Shown: in pieces, positions 54,846 to 64,000 of the stretch
Layout of the letters: every line of letters starts with the position of its first letter
How positions within the stretch are numbered: position 1 is the first letter of the stretch
Source: Roridomyces roridus
Lineage: Eukaryota > Basidiomycota > Agaricomycetes > Agaricales > Mycenaceae
Reading direction: 5' to 3'
DNA: 64,000 nucleotides
Assembly: GCA_029378245.1 (NCBI GenBank)
Contig: JARKIF010000005.1
Coordinates: forward strand, 1,612,001 to 1,676,000
Made by a program: the position numbers and the translations under genes
Notes under the pieces: generated by a model
The model's database searches: none
Told to the model about the DNA's origin: nothing
The model's input: the letters and a program-made list of their open reading frames with translations, nothing else

Positions 54846-55240
54846 GCCCAAGTGACTCTTTGAAATCGTATACGGAGGATGAAATGTATGATCTGTAACT
54901 TGCATGAATGAGCTTCTGGGGAAAATCAAATCTATGTAACACAAGCATAGTTCCTTTGTGTATCTTTACAGGTTCGGTGTTACAGCACCAAAGAAAAAAA
55001 TTGGCAATAAATTACCTGTAAATTAGAAGACAGCCACGAATCGAACTCACAACATTCACCCCCGACCTTGATGCAGTATTGAATCTGATCATGAGGCAGT
55101 CATTACCATTAGGGTATCATAGCACTGATGTAGTGGCCTGGGCTGAGCTCAATACTGCCTATTGTCTCTGAGCCAGGCAATTGATTTCATCATCAATAGT
55201 ACGCTATGAGAACAGTAGCAGAATGGAAGGCGTCTAAGTA
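54846..55240. other. Intergenic, includes a SINE-like body
   Basis: No gene. A tRNA-like body on the minus strand lies at 55025-55125: A-box-like TACCCTAATGGTAATGACT and B-box-like GAGTTCGATTCGTGGC. Confidence 0.5.
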
Positions 55241-56953
55241 CTACTTGGGACCCCCAGGCTTGTGCATCTTGCTCTTCTTCTTAGCTGGTTCAGGAGCCTG
55301 CTCCCAAGGTTTATCCTTCACCAGATCCACAAGAGCGCCCACCCCGAGCTTCCGCATATCAGACTCAAGCCAATCCTTGGCCCGCGGATCAAGCTCTACA
55401 AACGGCCTGATGACCTTCTCCGCATTCACCAGAGTAGCCAGCCAACTCGCACTGCGGCCCAAAACAATCGCCCAATTCTCTTGGGAGACCTTGATTGGTT
55501 TGATACCACGACCTGTGTCCATCTCTACCGCCGTGTAAGTAGCGAAGATCTTGGTGATCTCCTGCATCCACGTCCACAATTGATGAATCGGGACGCCCTG
55601 TTTTTTCTTGTCGCTCTTGATCAACTCCTGGACAATTGCGTTGGAGGACAGTTGACCCTTGAGTTCCTGGACGATCTTCTCGTTCTTCTTCTGCGTTTCT
55701 GAGAGGTCCTCGTCATCCTCCTCGTCATCATCTTCAGCGACCACAAAGTCAGCCTCAAAGATGGGAGGAGTGTACTCGTCGTGTATGCCCTCCAAGCCGG
55801 AAATTTGGGGATATCCCTATGGTAGAGTCAGGCAGAGAAACCGTTCATGGCACCAGAAACATACCCCGACATCCGCAAATACCACCATGATGCGCAACAC
55901 ATCCTCCTTGCCCACCAGAGGGATCTCAGCATATTGACGCTGTCCGTGATCCACAACAATAGGGTCCTGGCCGACCCTTTGCGCAACAGGGCCCACCACC
56001 CAGGGGAATCCCGGAAGGGACCAGTACATGGCCCAGTCATCTATACGCAATCATAGTTAGGGCAATCCACAGTTGTTTTCACACCCACTCACTTGGAGGC
56101 AAGGCCTGCAGATCCATCAGCTCATAGAGCACATCAATGGTTTCCACAAACAAGCTTTATACAGAATCAATCCTCCAGGATGCAAGCAGTCTAGAAGAAA
56201 GGACTTACACATCTTTGCAGTCTTCCGGCCCGCAGCGCCTAACCTTAATGTCAGTTACTGGCCACAGGTGACTCTGGTTGTCTTGGGTGCCGGTGGTGTG
56301 ATCCTGGACAATCACACTGACCACAAAGGACGTGTTTCCCGGTCCTAATACTTTCAGTTAAATCCACAGCTCAGTTGGCAGTACAAACCGGCCATCAAAT
56401 GAGGATACACTGTTTCCTTCGAGATCCTCTCCCGCTTCCCCTGTGGAACCAAGGCTGGGACAACATTGGAATCAGAGACTGGAGTGAGAGGTTCTTCCAT
56501 CGGAAACGCCCTCTTGATTGCAGCCTTATAGAGAGTGAGTGAGAGAGTGAGGTGACAGCAGTGATACAAATACCGGGGGACCAATTTTTTTGGCGTCGAT
56601 CCACCGCCTCAGCAGGCGCTCCACACGAAGCTCATGCGTGTTAAGATCATTGATGTCCCCCAAGACGTGGTCCCAGGCAACCAGATACTTTTCCAGGAGA
56701 ATGGCTTTGATCAGAGACGCTTTCGAGCTCAGCTGCTGGAGATCCTCGGCCCGGAGGGGTGAGCCTTGCAAGACTACAAGGAGTGCCTTAAAACGATGTC
56801 AGAAAGTGTCCAAAAAAGAATAGGCCAACAAATCCCACCAGGAGTCTATTGACAGTGAAGCCCGTATCGCTTTTACTGTGAAAGATGTTAGAATTGGGTC
56901 GAAATGAGCGAGAAGACCTACAGGTAATTCTGGTCAAAAGCCACCATGGACAT
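55241..56953 (-). CDS. Hypothetical multi-exon gene, probably lineage-specific
   Basis: About eight exons can be chained in frame from ATG 56953 (MSMVAFDQNYL) to the stop at 55241. Readable blocks: SPLRAEDLQQLSSKASLIKA, ILLEKYLVAWDHVLGDINDL, NTSFVVSVIVQDHTTGTQDN, DVLFVETIDVLYELMDLQAL and DWAMYWSLPGFPWVVGPVAQ; an acidic stretch (AEDDDEEDDEDLSET) precedes a coiled-coil-like region and a basic KKKSKMHKPGGPK tail. No enzyme motif. It lies among mobile-element families. The first exons are the least certain. Confidence 0.55.
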
Positions 56954-57081
56954 GATGGTGGTCGGACAAAAGCAGAGATGTACAGTTTACAATTAAGCGA
57001 CTGATAATCACTCATGCACCTGAGGCTTGCAACGTTCATAGAAAATCAATAATGTATTTGGGTTAAGGGAAAGAACTAAAT

Positions 57082-58640
57082 CTAAGTGCGTTGGTGCTCG
57101 CGGTATGCGGCCAGGATGGGGGCCCACTTGCCCGGCTGTGTCTGGCCAGCAGCAACTGCTGCCGCGAGGACGTCCGGTGCAACCCACTTCCACGCACCAT
57201 AGCAGCGAGAGAAAGTGGAAGACTTGAAATCCTCAGCTTTGCGACCACTCTTGACCCACATGTCCTTTTGGGTTGGCTGCTTGAGCGCTTCCATTGCCTG
57301 CAACACCTTGACCATGTCACATGCAAATTGGAGAGGGAAATCGCCGCCATGTTTCCTCTTTCTATCAAGAAGCTTCAGCTCTGGATCCAGAATAATAGAT
57401 TATTGGGACTTACTTGGAAGGTGTTGCCGGCATAGACGCCTCATCAGAATCCGATTCAATCTCGCTAAACCTAATGAGGAAAAATTCTCAATGGTGCAAG
57501 TAATAACGTACATGATCTCAGAAACCAGTGAGGGACGGCTGCAGCCCATATGAGCCGTCTTTTCAGGAGAATGAGCCGGAGTACTGCAAAATATTCCATA
57601 TTAGAACGTATCAAAAGCATAGGATTCAGAGACAGACCTCTGCTTAGAACTTGCAATGGAAGGTGAGGGACTGGAGGGAGGACCGTCATTCCGATCATAG
57701 ACACTTCAAAGATTTTAGATTCACCAATTGTGCTTGAAGGGAACCCTTGAGACATACCCGGAATAATCCAGCCGTTGTTTTTTAGTGGGAGACTGATCAG
57801 CGTTAAAACTGGGCACGGTCAGGTCAGATACAGAGATAAGTGTAATGCTTATCGCACGGGTCACGATCATTTGAAGTGAGCCCCCTCTTGGACGTTGGGG
57901 GTAGGTCAAGGCAAACCGTCACCTCAACAAGCCGGAGGTAGACAGAACTGTTAACCTTGACCGCAATGGCCTCGTCGGTAATCACCCAAGTATGCTCTTC
58001 GGAATCGAGGTAGGCGTAGGTGGTGCAGGTATTCTTGACGGTGGTTGTTACAATGCTGTAGTCCCGGGGATGGAAAAAAGGCCACTTGTTGGACAGAACA
58101 GAGACGGATATTATCAGGGGAGACATGTCATTCTGAATGGCAAGGTGAGGTTCCGGAAGAAAGGGAGGGCTGAGGCTTACCACATTCCAAAAATGAACTT
58201 TGATCCTGGTGCGAGCTAACTGCCGCTGCACATTGGCATCACCCCCACCCGTCAGCATTTCAAAATCCCCATTTGTTAGCTTGAACGCAAGTTGAGGAGA
58301 TATCATCGTGGCGTAAGATTTACTGAGAGCACCAGCAGGGGCAAGGGACTGGGCGATGGCGGCTGAGGTTGCAGTAGGCACCGGCGGTACGGGGGAAGCG
58401 CAGACGGCCCTGGGTTTGTGCCCGGACGCCGTGCACGGCTGGCCAGATGCCCGACAGCAGTCCAGGCAAAAAACCTGACTGCATTGAACGTTACATGGCT
58501 TGGGCCGTCCCGAGTCCAAGCACTTGAGACTGATGCATGGGTTTTCGGGAATGCGAGAGGATTTGGAGGCGTCATTGGCAGGCTGACCGTCACCCCAGGG
58601 AGCAGGGCTGAGATCATCTCTCCAGATGAAACCTTTGCAA
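57082..58640 (-). CDS. Hypothetical protein with N-terminal Cys/His cluster
   Basis: Several exons chain in frame. The N-terminal block PCISLKCLDSG, KPCNVQCSQVFCLDCCRASG and QPCTASGHKP has the spacing C-x5-C..C-x3-C-x4-FC-x2-CC-x6-C-x3-GH of a zinc-binding cluster. Then come PQLAFKLTNGDFEML, FFHPRDYSIVTTTVKNTCTT and EEHTWVITDEAIAVKVNSSV, a basic KKRKH patch and a C-terminal WVKSGRKAEDFKSSTFSRCY block, ending at 57082. The start is not fixed; the frame stays open upstream to at least 58640. I do not recognise the family. A nuclear, nucleic-acid-related role is a guess from the cluster and the basic patch. Confidence 0.55.
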
Positions 58641-58912
58641 GTGGAGTTCGGTTTGAAGTTGTTTCGCGGACACTATTGAATCATGGGAAGAGCAGCATGA
58701 TTGGTGAGGAAGGCACACCTTCTGATAGAAGCGCCCTTCGTTCTCCGGTTCGTAGTGGCCAATGGATGGGCGTGGCTTGGTTAATTTTTGTGAACATCCA
58801 GGCTGGCGACACGCATCCTCTGAGAGATAGTTTGCCATTAGGGACGATGTATGAGCTGGAGGCAGAGAATAATGCATTCGGCAAGAATGTAGTGACAGCA
58901 ACAACTGGATAG

Positions 58913-59361
58913 TAGTTGATGGCCGGCCGTCATAGGGACGTGGGAGGGATGGCCATGGAGAGGACTTTGTTTGGGGCAGGGTTACTTTGTTAACATTGGA
59001 GTACTTATGAGGAGAGGGACTTGAAGCGCAAAAGGATAGGAGGAATCAGTTGATCAATTTTATTTTAGCATAGCCGTCTTGATTCCTTACCTGATCAAGC
59101 ATCATAGAATGGCTCTACTTAATGGTCTTGCTTGAGGCCAGATGGCTGAATGGATACTGGAACAGCAGAATGTGTTCTGTCTCTCTGGTTCACCTAGGAT
59201 ACTTGACGGGCATCCCTGGAGGCGGTTCCCTCCTTGGCCCCCGGTGCACTGAAGCCACTTCAGGGATGTACTTGAACTTGGGCCTTTCCACTGGAATGAT
59301 TTGAGGAGCACACCTTAAGTGGGGTCCGTTAAGCGGCGCCGGTTCACATGCAACACTGAAC
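58913..59361. other. No gene seen
   Basis: About 450 bp between the hypothetical gene and the kinase-like gene; short ORFs only. Confidence 0.4.
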
Positions 59362-61200
59362 ATGGCTACATTAAGGAACCCCGGCCCCCATCAATTCCCC
59401 CATCATTATTCCCCCATCAGTACAGTAGCTACGTTGTTCTCCAGTGGTGTGAGTGGCGACGGCGGGGAATTGGGAACTTCAGGGTCGAACAGTGGGTTTC
59501 GGCTTCTACGAGCACGAACCATAGGTCGGGGATTGTCATCTTGCTCGTCCCACGGTCTTGACCTCTTGGACGAGAATGCTTCTACAGGCGAGAAATTAGT
59601 AAAGAAAGAGTCTCTGGTCGTTGGACAGGAAAAGTACCCGGAGGATTGGACATTTTTTGGCAAGCCAATTCAATACTTAGCACGATGGCATTGGTACGCG
59701 ACGCGTGTCGATGGGGCGGATCAAATTGCGTTACCCGAGTCGATGGTTAAGTCAGCTTACTTAATCGACCTCCTTCATGACGACCCTCACCATAACCTGC
59801 CGCTTTCCTCACGACGGAGTCCTTGAATGAGACGATCCTGACAAACCCCTTACTCTACGGCGTCACCCTCACAGCCAACGGCCCCTAATGCCGAATTAAC
59901 GGTGGCCAAACTCGCTCTTGCGACCAACAAGAGACGCCGCACCCAATCCTTGGTGCTCCGGGGGCAGATCACTGGTCCTCTCGGCACAATGGAATCAATT
60001 TTGAAGGTCGACTTGACTGGGGAGCACCGTGACTCCCTGTTGAAGGAAATGGAGGCGTACAACAGCAAGGTGGGCCGGCTCCAGGGCGACGTGCTTCCGC
60101 TGCTCTATGGCTGCTTTGAGGCCGAGGTGGGGTCGACGGTTGTGACCTGCCTCGCGATGGAGTATTGCGGGGAACCGGTCGAGGATCTGCGTAACATTCC
60201 ACACTCTTTCCGGTGCGTCTTTGTTCTTTGTATTCGTTCAGAGTTCGTCGCTGACTGATGCTGCAGCCAAGACCTTCTACTCGCGGTCCTTGATTTGTGG
60301 ATTGCGCTCGCACTGGGGTGGTAGAGAACAAGCAGAGAATCAGCAGAGTGTTGGGAGGATGCCGAAGCCACCATCAGCCAGGGCGGCAGCCTCGGCTCCC
60401 GACGCAACATAGGGTTTCAGCGCGGACGGGTGGGTGGGACCCTTCCGGCTTATTCCCATGTTGGTCAGTGAAGTGTTAGTCAAGTTAGTATGATGGTCTA
60501 ATCTATGAATTGTCAGTAACAGTTAGTATGTTAGTTAAGTACATTAACACATGTCGAATATGTATGCAAATGATAAAAGGGTGGGTAGGGTGGGCAAAAA
60601 GAAACGGCGCCGCCGAGGGCGACGATGCCAGCTGGCAGGGTGTGAGGTGGCTCGAGACAAGAGGCAACGTAACCCTGGTGACGGTTGCTGATCCACAAAC
60701 TCGGTTTTGTGGAGCACTCGTGCCTCACACTCCGTCAAACCATCAATTTCCACACCCAGGGCATGAACCACGGGGATCTCTACGAGGAGAATATCCTCAA
60801 CTACGATGGTCACCCAGTTCTTATTGACCTCAAGTTTGCGGAAGAGCACAAGTGTGTCATCAACATGAAAATAGTGATGGGTGCCATTACGCCTACGGTG
60901 GAGGAGTATGGCTGTCCGGAGTTGTACGAACTCATCTTAGAGCGGCTGGGACTCTGGAAATCTGGTATGCTATGCATCCCTCAAGTTGCCACTTGGTCTG
61001 AGCAACCTTTCAGCTACAGTCGGGTTCTGCAGCCAGATGTTCCGCAAGGACGATATCACCTGCCCGGAAGATTTAATCAAAAATATGCCCGCTCATTTCA
61101 ACGAGGAACGACAGGAAATTGAGAAGCAGGCGATGCAGGTCTTCCAAGAAATAGTTGAGGAACGTCGTCTCACCTATGGGACGGACAAACTTTACCGTGA
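59362..61200 (+). pseudogene. Kinase-like gene, interrupted in the catalytic region
   Basis: N-terminal region: EKYPEDWTFFGKPIQYLARW, ESLNETILTNPLLYGVTL, then TMESILKVDLTGEHRDSLLK, EMEAYNSKVGRLQGDVLPLL, YGCF and TCLAMEYCGEPVEDLRNIPH (kinase N-lobe and hinge style). After an intron the frame reads FRQDLLLAVLDL and is lost at about 60304. It resumes at about 60745 with HTQGMNHGDLYEENILNYDG (HxDxxxxN catalytic loop) and HPVLIDLKFAEEHKC. The 440 bp between contain stops and no intron that closes the frame. The C-terminus runs to about 61190 (YGTDKLY). I infer an insertion or rearrangement in a gene of the kinase-like families expanded in agarics. Confidence 0.6.
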
Positions 61201-61720
61201 GTCTTTCCCGGGCCTTGCGTTGATTAGCCTCATGAGAAACACACAGCGGGTGTACAGCGTGTCGACTTTGTCAAGAGTGCCGGCGTCCATGAAAAGTCCT
61301 TTAGCAGTGATTCCGCTCCTTCTTGATCGTACATTTAGTTTTACACAAATTATTCACTTATGCTGAAGTCCGAAATCCGAGTTTCCAAACGGAAATCTTG
61401 CCGGAAAACTTGCCCCGGCGCCGGCCAAAAAAGACAATCCTGCGTTCAGTGCTCCACAGTTTGCAAGATGAACTCGATCTTGGGACCAGAGCTCCGCGTT
61501 ATATACACCGACGATTCATCTCGTGTACTTTCAACCCGACGCTCGGCAATGCACCTCGTATTTCATTCGCATTCGCCCGCGACACCTGGCTGGAGCTTGA
61601 AGAGACGTATCATTTGCACGTTCACGCGAGGCATTCCACTCGATCCAATCTACATCGCCGCGCAAAACTTTCCACTCCCTAAAGTCGAGCAACGTCTCTT
61701 ACTCGGGAGTCTGTGAGTTG
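61195..61720 (+). repeat. Block shared with 32200-32640 (duplicated segment F)
   Basis: Same orientation as at 32 kb: GTGAGTCTTTCCCGGGCCTT, TTGGGACCAGAGCTCCGCG, then an N-terminal fMsr-like remnant (IYIAAQNFPLPKVEQRLLLG) that stops before the catalytic GAF part. Confidence 0.7.
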
Positions 61721-61859
61721 GGGCATCGTCGGCAAGATAGGCAAAAGAAAGAAAGAAAGGGGCGAAAGTGATTGTACGTGACTCGTTTGAAGACTGGAAT
61801 ATTCAAGATCAATCTACAGCTCAATGGACTGGGGTGGAAAAATATACACGACTATTACA

Positions 61860-62693
61860 TTATTCAACATGGAACGAGCGTTCGAGCAAGCTAAAAAGTT
61901 CGTCCTCAACATGCGTGAATGCCTCTGGCCCCTCATTCAAAAAAACCAGGTAGAAGAAAGGTTTGGATTCCTCCAAAGCAATAGTCCCAACAACCCTATA
62001 TGCGTCAGGTTCTCCCTCGTCGTTCACGAAAGTGAACTTTTTGCCCCTGAGCTCGTCAGAGTTTTGGCGAAACTCGTGCAGTTCCTGAGCAGAGAGTGGC
62101 CGACCTTGAGGCCCAGCTACGTCCGCAGATACAAGGGGAAAGGTGAGGAGAGCGCGCGGGTGAGTGTGTTGCCAGGACATGGCCGGAGGTGCGGGCGAGG
62201 ATGCAGCTTGAGGTGCGGGGGCCGTCTGGGCGGCAAATGCTTCCTTACTGACGCAAGTTAGAGTAGAATAGAAGTAGATCAGGGCATACATACTCGAGAA
62301 CATCTGCGATATGCTGCACCTCCCCAAGAAGGCGTTGACTCTTCGACGCCGCCTTTCTATAGAAGTATTGTACGAGACCGAGACAGTTGGTCATGGCGCG
62401 AACGCGTCTAATGGCGGGGCTCTTGAATACAGTGTTCAAAACAAGTTTCAGACATACTGAAGAACATCTTGGGACAGATTTTCGACATCTGCGAGGAGGG
62501 CGGGGAGGTCTGCATCGGTTATCTGTTGCTGGACTTGGGGCGGTTGTGTCTCGAACTGAGCATAGACTTCTGCGGTGGCTTCCATGCGCTCCGCCAAAAA
62601 GACGCGGTGAATTTCGGCGAGTCGCAGAAGATTGTACACTTGCACTCCCATGCTTTGAGCTTGTTCAAGCTGAGAGGCGGTGAGTTTAGGCAT
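61860..62693 (-). CDS. Unknown small gene, copy B (intact-looking)
   Basis: Starts at ATG 62693 (MPKLTASQLEQAQSMGVQVY) and reads NLLRLAEIHRVFLAERMEAT, VQQQITDADLPALLADVENL, then after an intron SPAIRRVRAMTNCLGLVQYF and GEVQHIADVLEY. A last exon has a Pro/Ala-rich linker, TFPLVSADVAGPQGRPLSAQ, FTFVNDEGEPDAYRVVGTIA and FLNEGPEAFTHVEDELFSLL. All pieces stay in frame, with some doubt about the two splice sites. No known motif; the N-terminal half is helical. Copy A at 31597-32140 is frameshifted. Confidence 0.6.
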
Positions 62694-62783
62694 GGCGTTG
62701 TCCTTGACGTTCAAAGAAAGGGGCGAATAGCACGTGCCAGTGATCGTGAACAACAGGAGCAAACGCGCTCGTGTTTCGAACAA

Positions 62784-63032
62784 CCATGATCGACGATTCG
62801 TGTGACAAATGACGCTCCCTTACTAGGCCTTACTACCTCGAAATTTCATTTTCGGTCGTGCTCATAGTAATTATCCAAAACCGGCTCGATTCTTACAACC
62901 GTTGCTGTGCACCGGTTCTGATTTCCAAAAACATCTTCGCGTCTTGGATCTGCGTGCTCCGTGTCTCATGTTCTTCCAGGATGAATAAAACAGCAGCTAA
63001 AAGCCGGACACTGCTGTCCCCACTCGTCTACC
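62784..63032. other. Intergenic, promoter side of OPT gene
   Basis: 250 bp between divergent genes; no motif singled out. Confidence 0.5.
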
Positions 63033-64000
63033 ATGTCCGCCTCGAAGGCCACCATCGACTTGGAAAAGGCTGAAGGAAAGGTGGTCGACTCCACGATCGT
63101 CGTCTCGGAGCTGGATGACCCGATTCCGAACACTGAGCCCAACCAACTTGACGATCTTGCTGAAGACGACTCGCCGTACCCAGAAGTTCGTTCAGTTGTC
63201 GCTAACATGGATGATAGGTCAACACCTCTTTTTTTTTGGTTCAACTGGGATCTTAACATGCGACCAGCTCTATGCCTGTTTCGACCATACGCGCTTGGAT
63301 ACTTGGGCTGATCTGGGCCATCATCATTCCGGTGGCTCAATCTTTGTCATTGAAAACTTGCGTCTGATCCAAATAACAGGGCTTGAACCAACTCTTCTTC
63401 TTCAGGTACCCGTCCGTTACGGTCACCGGTGTATGTCCATTCGATCCAAAACAATCATTATCTCATCCTCTATTTCCCAGATCATAGCCCAGCTGCTCTC
63501 GCTTCCCCTCGGACGGCTGTGGACGAAGGTTGTTCCCAACATCACGATATTTGGCCTCGAGTTGAACCCTGGCCCATTCACTATCAAAGGTGAGTCGTTT
63601 CACCGAACACTGCTCATACTCGAACCAATTTATAGAGCACGTCCTGGTGACAATCATGGCTTCAGTGGGAGCGGGCAGCGCTTATGCCACTGATATTAGT
63701 AAGAAACATCCTTCTAATCAACCAGCCGTCGAATGAATACTCTTCTCAGTCGCTGTTCAGCGAGTGTATTACAAGTTCGTATCATTCTGAAGCCCTGAGC
63801 CAGAGTATTGACACCCTCTCTAGCCGAAACTACAACTTCAGCTTCCAATGGCTTGTCGTAATGTCGACCCAATTGATCGGTTTCTCAATTGGTGGTATTG
63901 CCAGGCGGTTCTTGGTCCAGCCGCCCTCCATGAGTCCGTATTGTACCCGGCTCATACCATCCCGCTGACCCTTTTCCCAGTTTGGCCTGCCAACCTCGTT
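63033..64000 (+). CDS. OPT-family oligopeptide transporter (5' part, runs off window)
   Basis: Exons 63033-63217, 63268-63331, 63380-63430, 63481-63589, 63636-63698, 63750-63774, 63824-63933 and 63981 onward, phases fitting. It begins MSASKATIDLEKAEGKVVDS, followed by DDSPYPEVRSVVANMDD, the hallmark start of the fungal OPT core. First membrane spans: WILGLIWAIIIPGLNQLFFF and IIAQLLSLPLGRLW. Then LNPGPFTIKEHVLVTIMASV, QRVYYNRNYNFSFQWLVVMS and QLIGFSIGGIARRFLVQPPS, then MIWPANLV at the edge. These are proton-coupled importers of small peptides or glutathione in the plasma membrane. The sixth exon is only 25 bp. The C-terminal two-thirds are outside. Confidence 0.93.

Noticed and set aside
58418..58912. 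Plus-strand ORF of 164 codons
   Set aside because: Shadow of the minus-strand gene with the Cys/His cluster, whose exons and motifs are more convincing.

Overview
The window is nuclear DNA of a basidiomycete fungus, most likely an Agaricomycete. Genes are split by many short introns of about 45-60 bp with GT..AG ends. The gene content is typical of the group: an NAA10-like acetyltransferase, SWC4/DMAP1, CFT2/CPSF100, an OPT transporter, Mug135-like, RTC4-like, KDZ/CxC and TET/JBP families. All calls come from reading the sequence; no database search was run, and exon borders were placed by keeping reading frame and GT/AG ends.

Layout. 1-5.4 kb: 5' part (minus strand) of a Ty3/gypsy chromovirus, cut by the window edge. 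5.4-11.4 kb: repeats, tRNA-like SINEs and a 782-bp MITE, lying between what look like the two halves of a Mug135-like gene. 11.6-31.6 kb: a compact housekeeping island: SWC4, an AAA ATPase, PAF acetylhydrolase, NAA10, a serine hydrolase, a hypothetical protein, a C2H2 protein, a CCDC97-like protein, a Reb1/TTF1-type Myb factor, a two-module amidohydrolase and CFT2. 31.6-33.0 kb: a broken pair of small genes (a family of unknown function and a free-methionine-sulfoxide reductase). 33.6-35.6 kb: a PD-(D/E)XK-like gene split by a 761-bp MITE.

36-54 kb is the most unusual part. A KDZ-transposon gene with CxC cysteine clusters is split by a 3,046-bp inverted-repeat element with an 8-bp target duplication. 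It converges on, and overlaps by 11 bp, an RTC4-like gene. That gene is split by a 6,650-bp chromovirus with apparently identical LTRs and a 5-bp target duplication. In both genes the reading frame closes exactly when the insert and one duplication copy are taken out. Downstream lie a 152-bp minisatellite and an apparently intact TET/JBP-type 2-oxoglutarate dioxygenase, then an F-box gene.

55-62.8 kb holds lineage-specific genes: two unknown multi-exon genes, a broken kinase-like gene, and a second copy of the 32-kb pair in swapped order. The window ends inside an OPT oligopeptide transporter.

The chromovirus carries signals of a Tf1/sushi-like life cycle: a primer site complementary to the predicted 5' end of its own RNA, a GGGTTTT slippery heptamer at the gag/pol overlap, a chromodomain, and a pol stop codon inside the 3' LTR.
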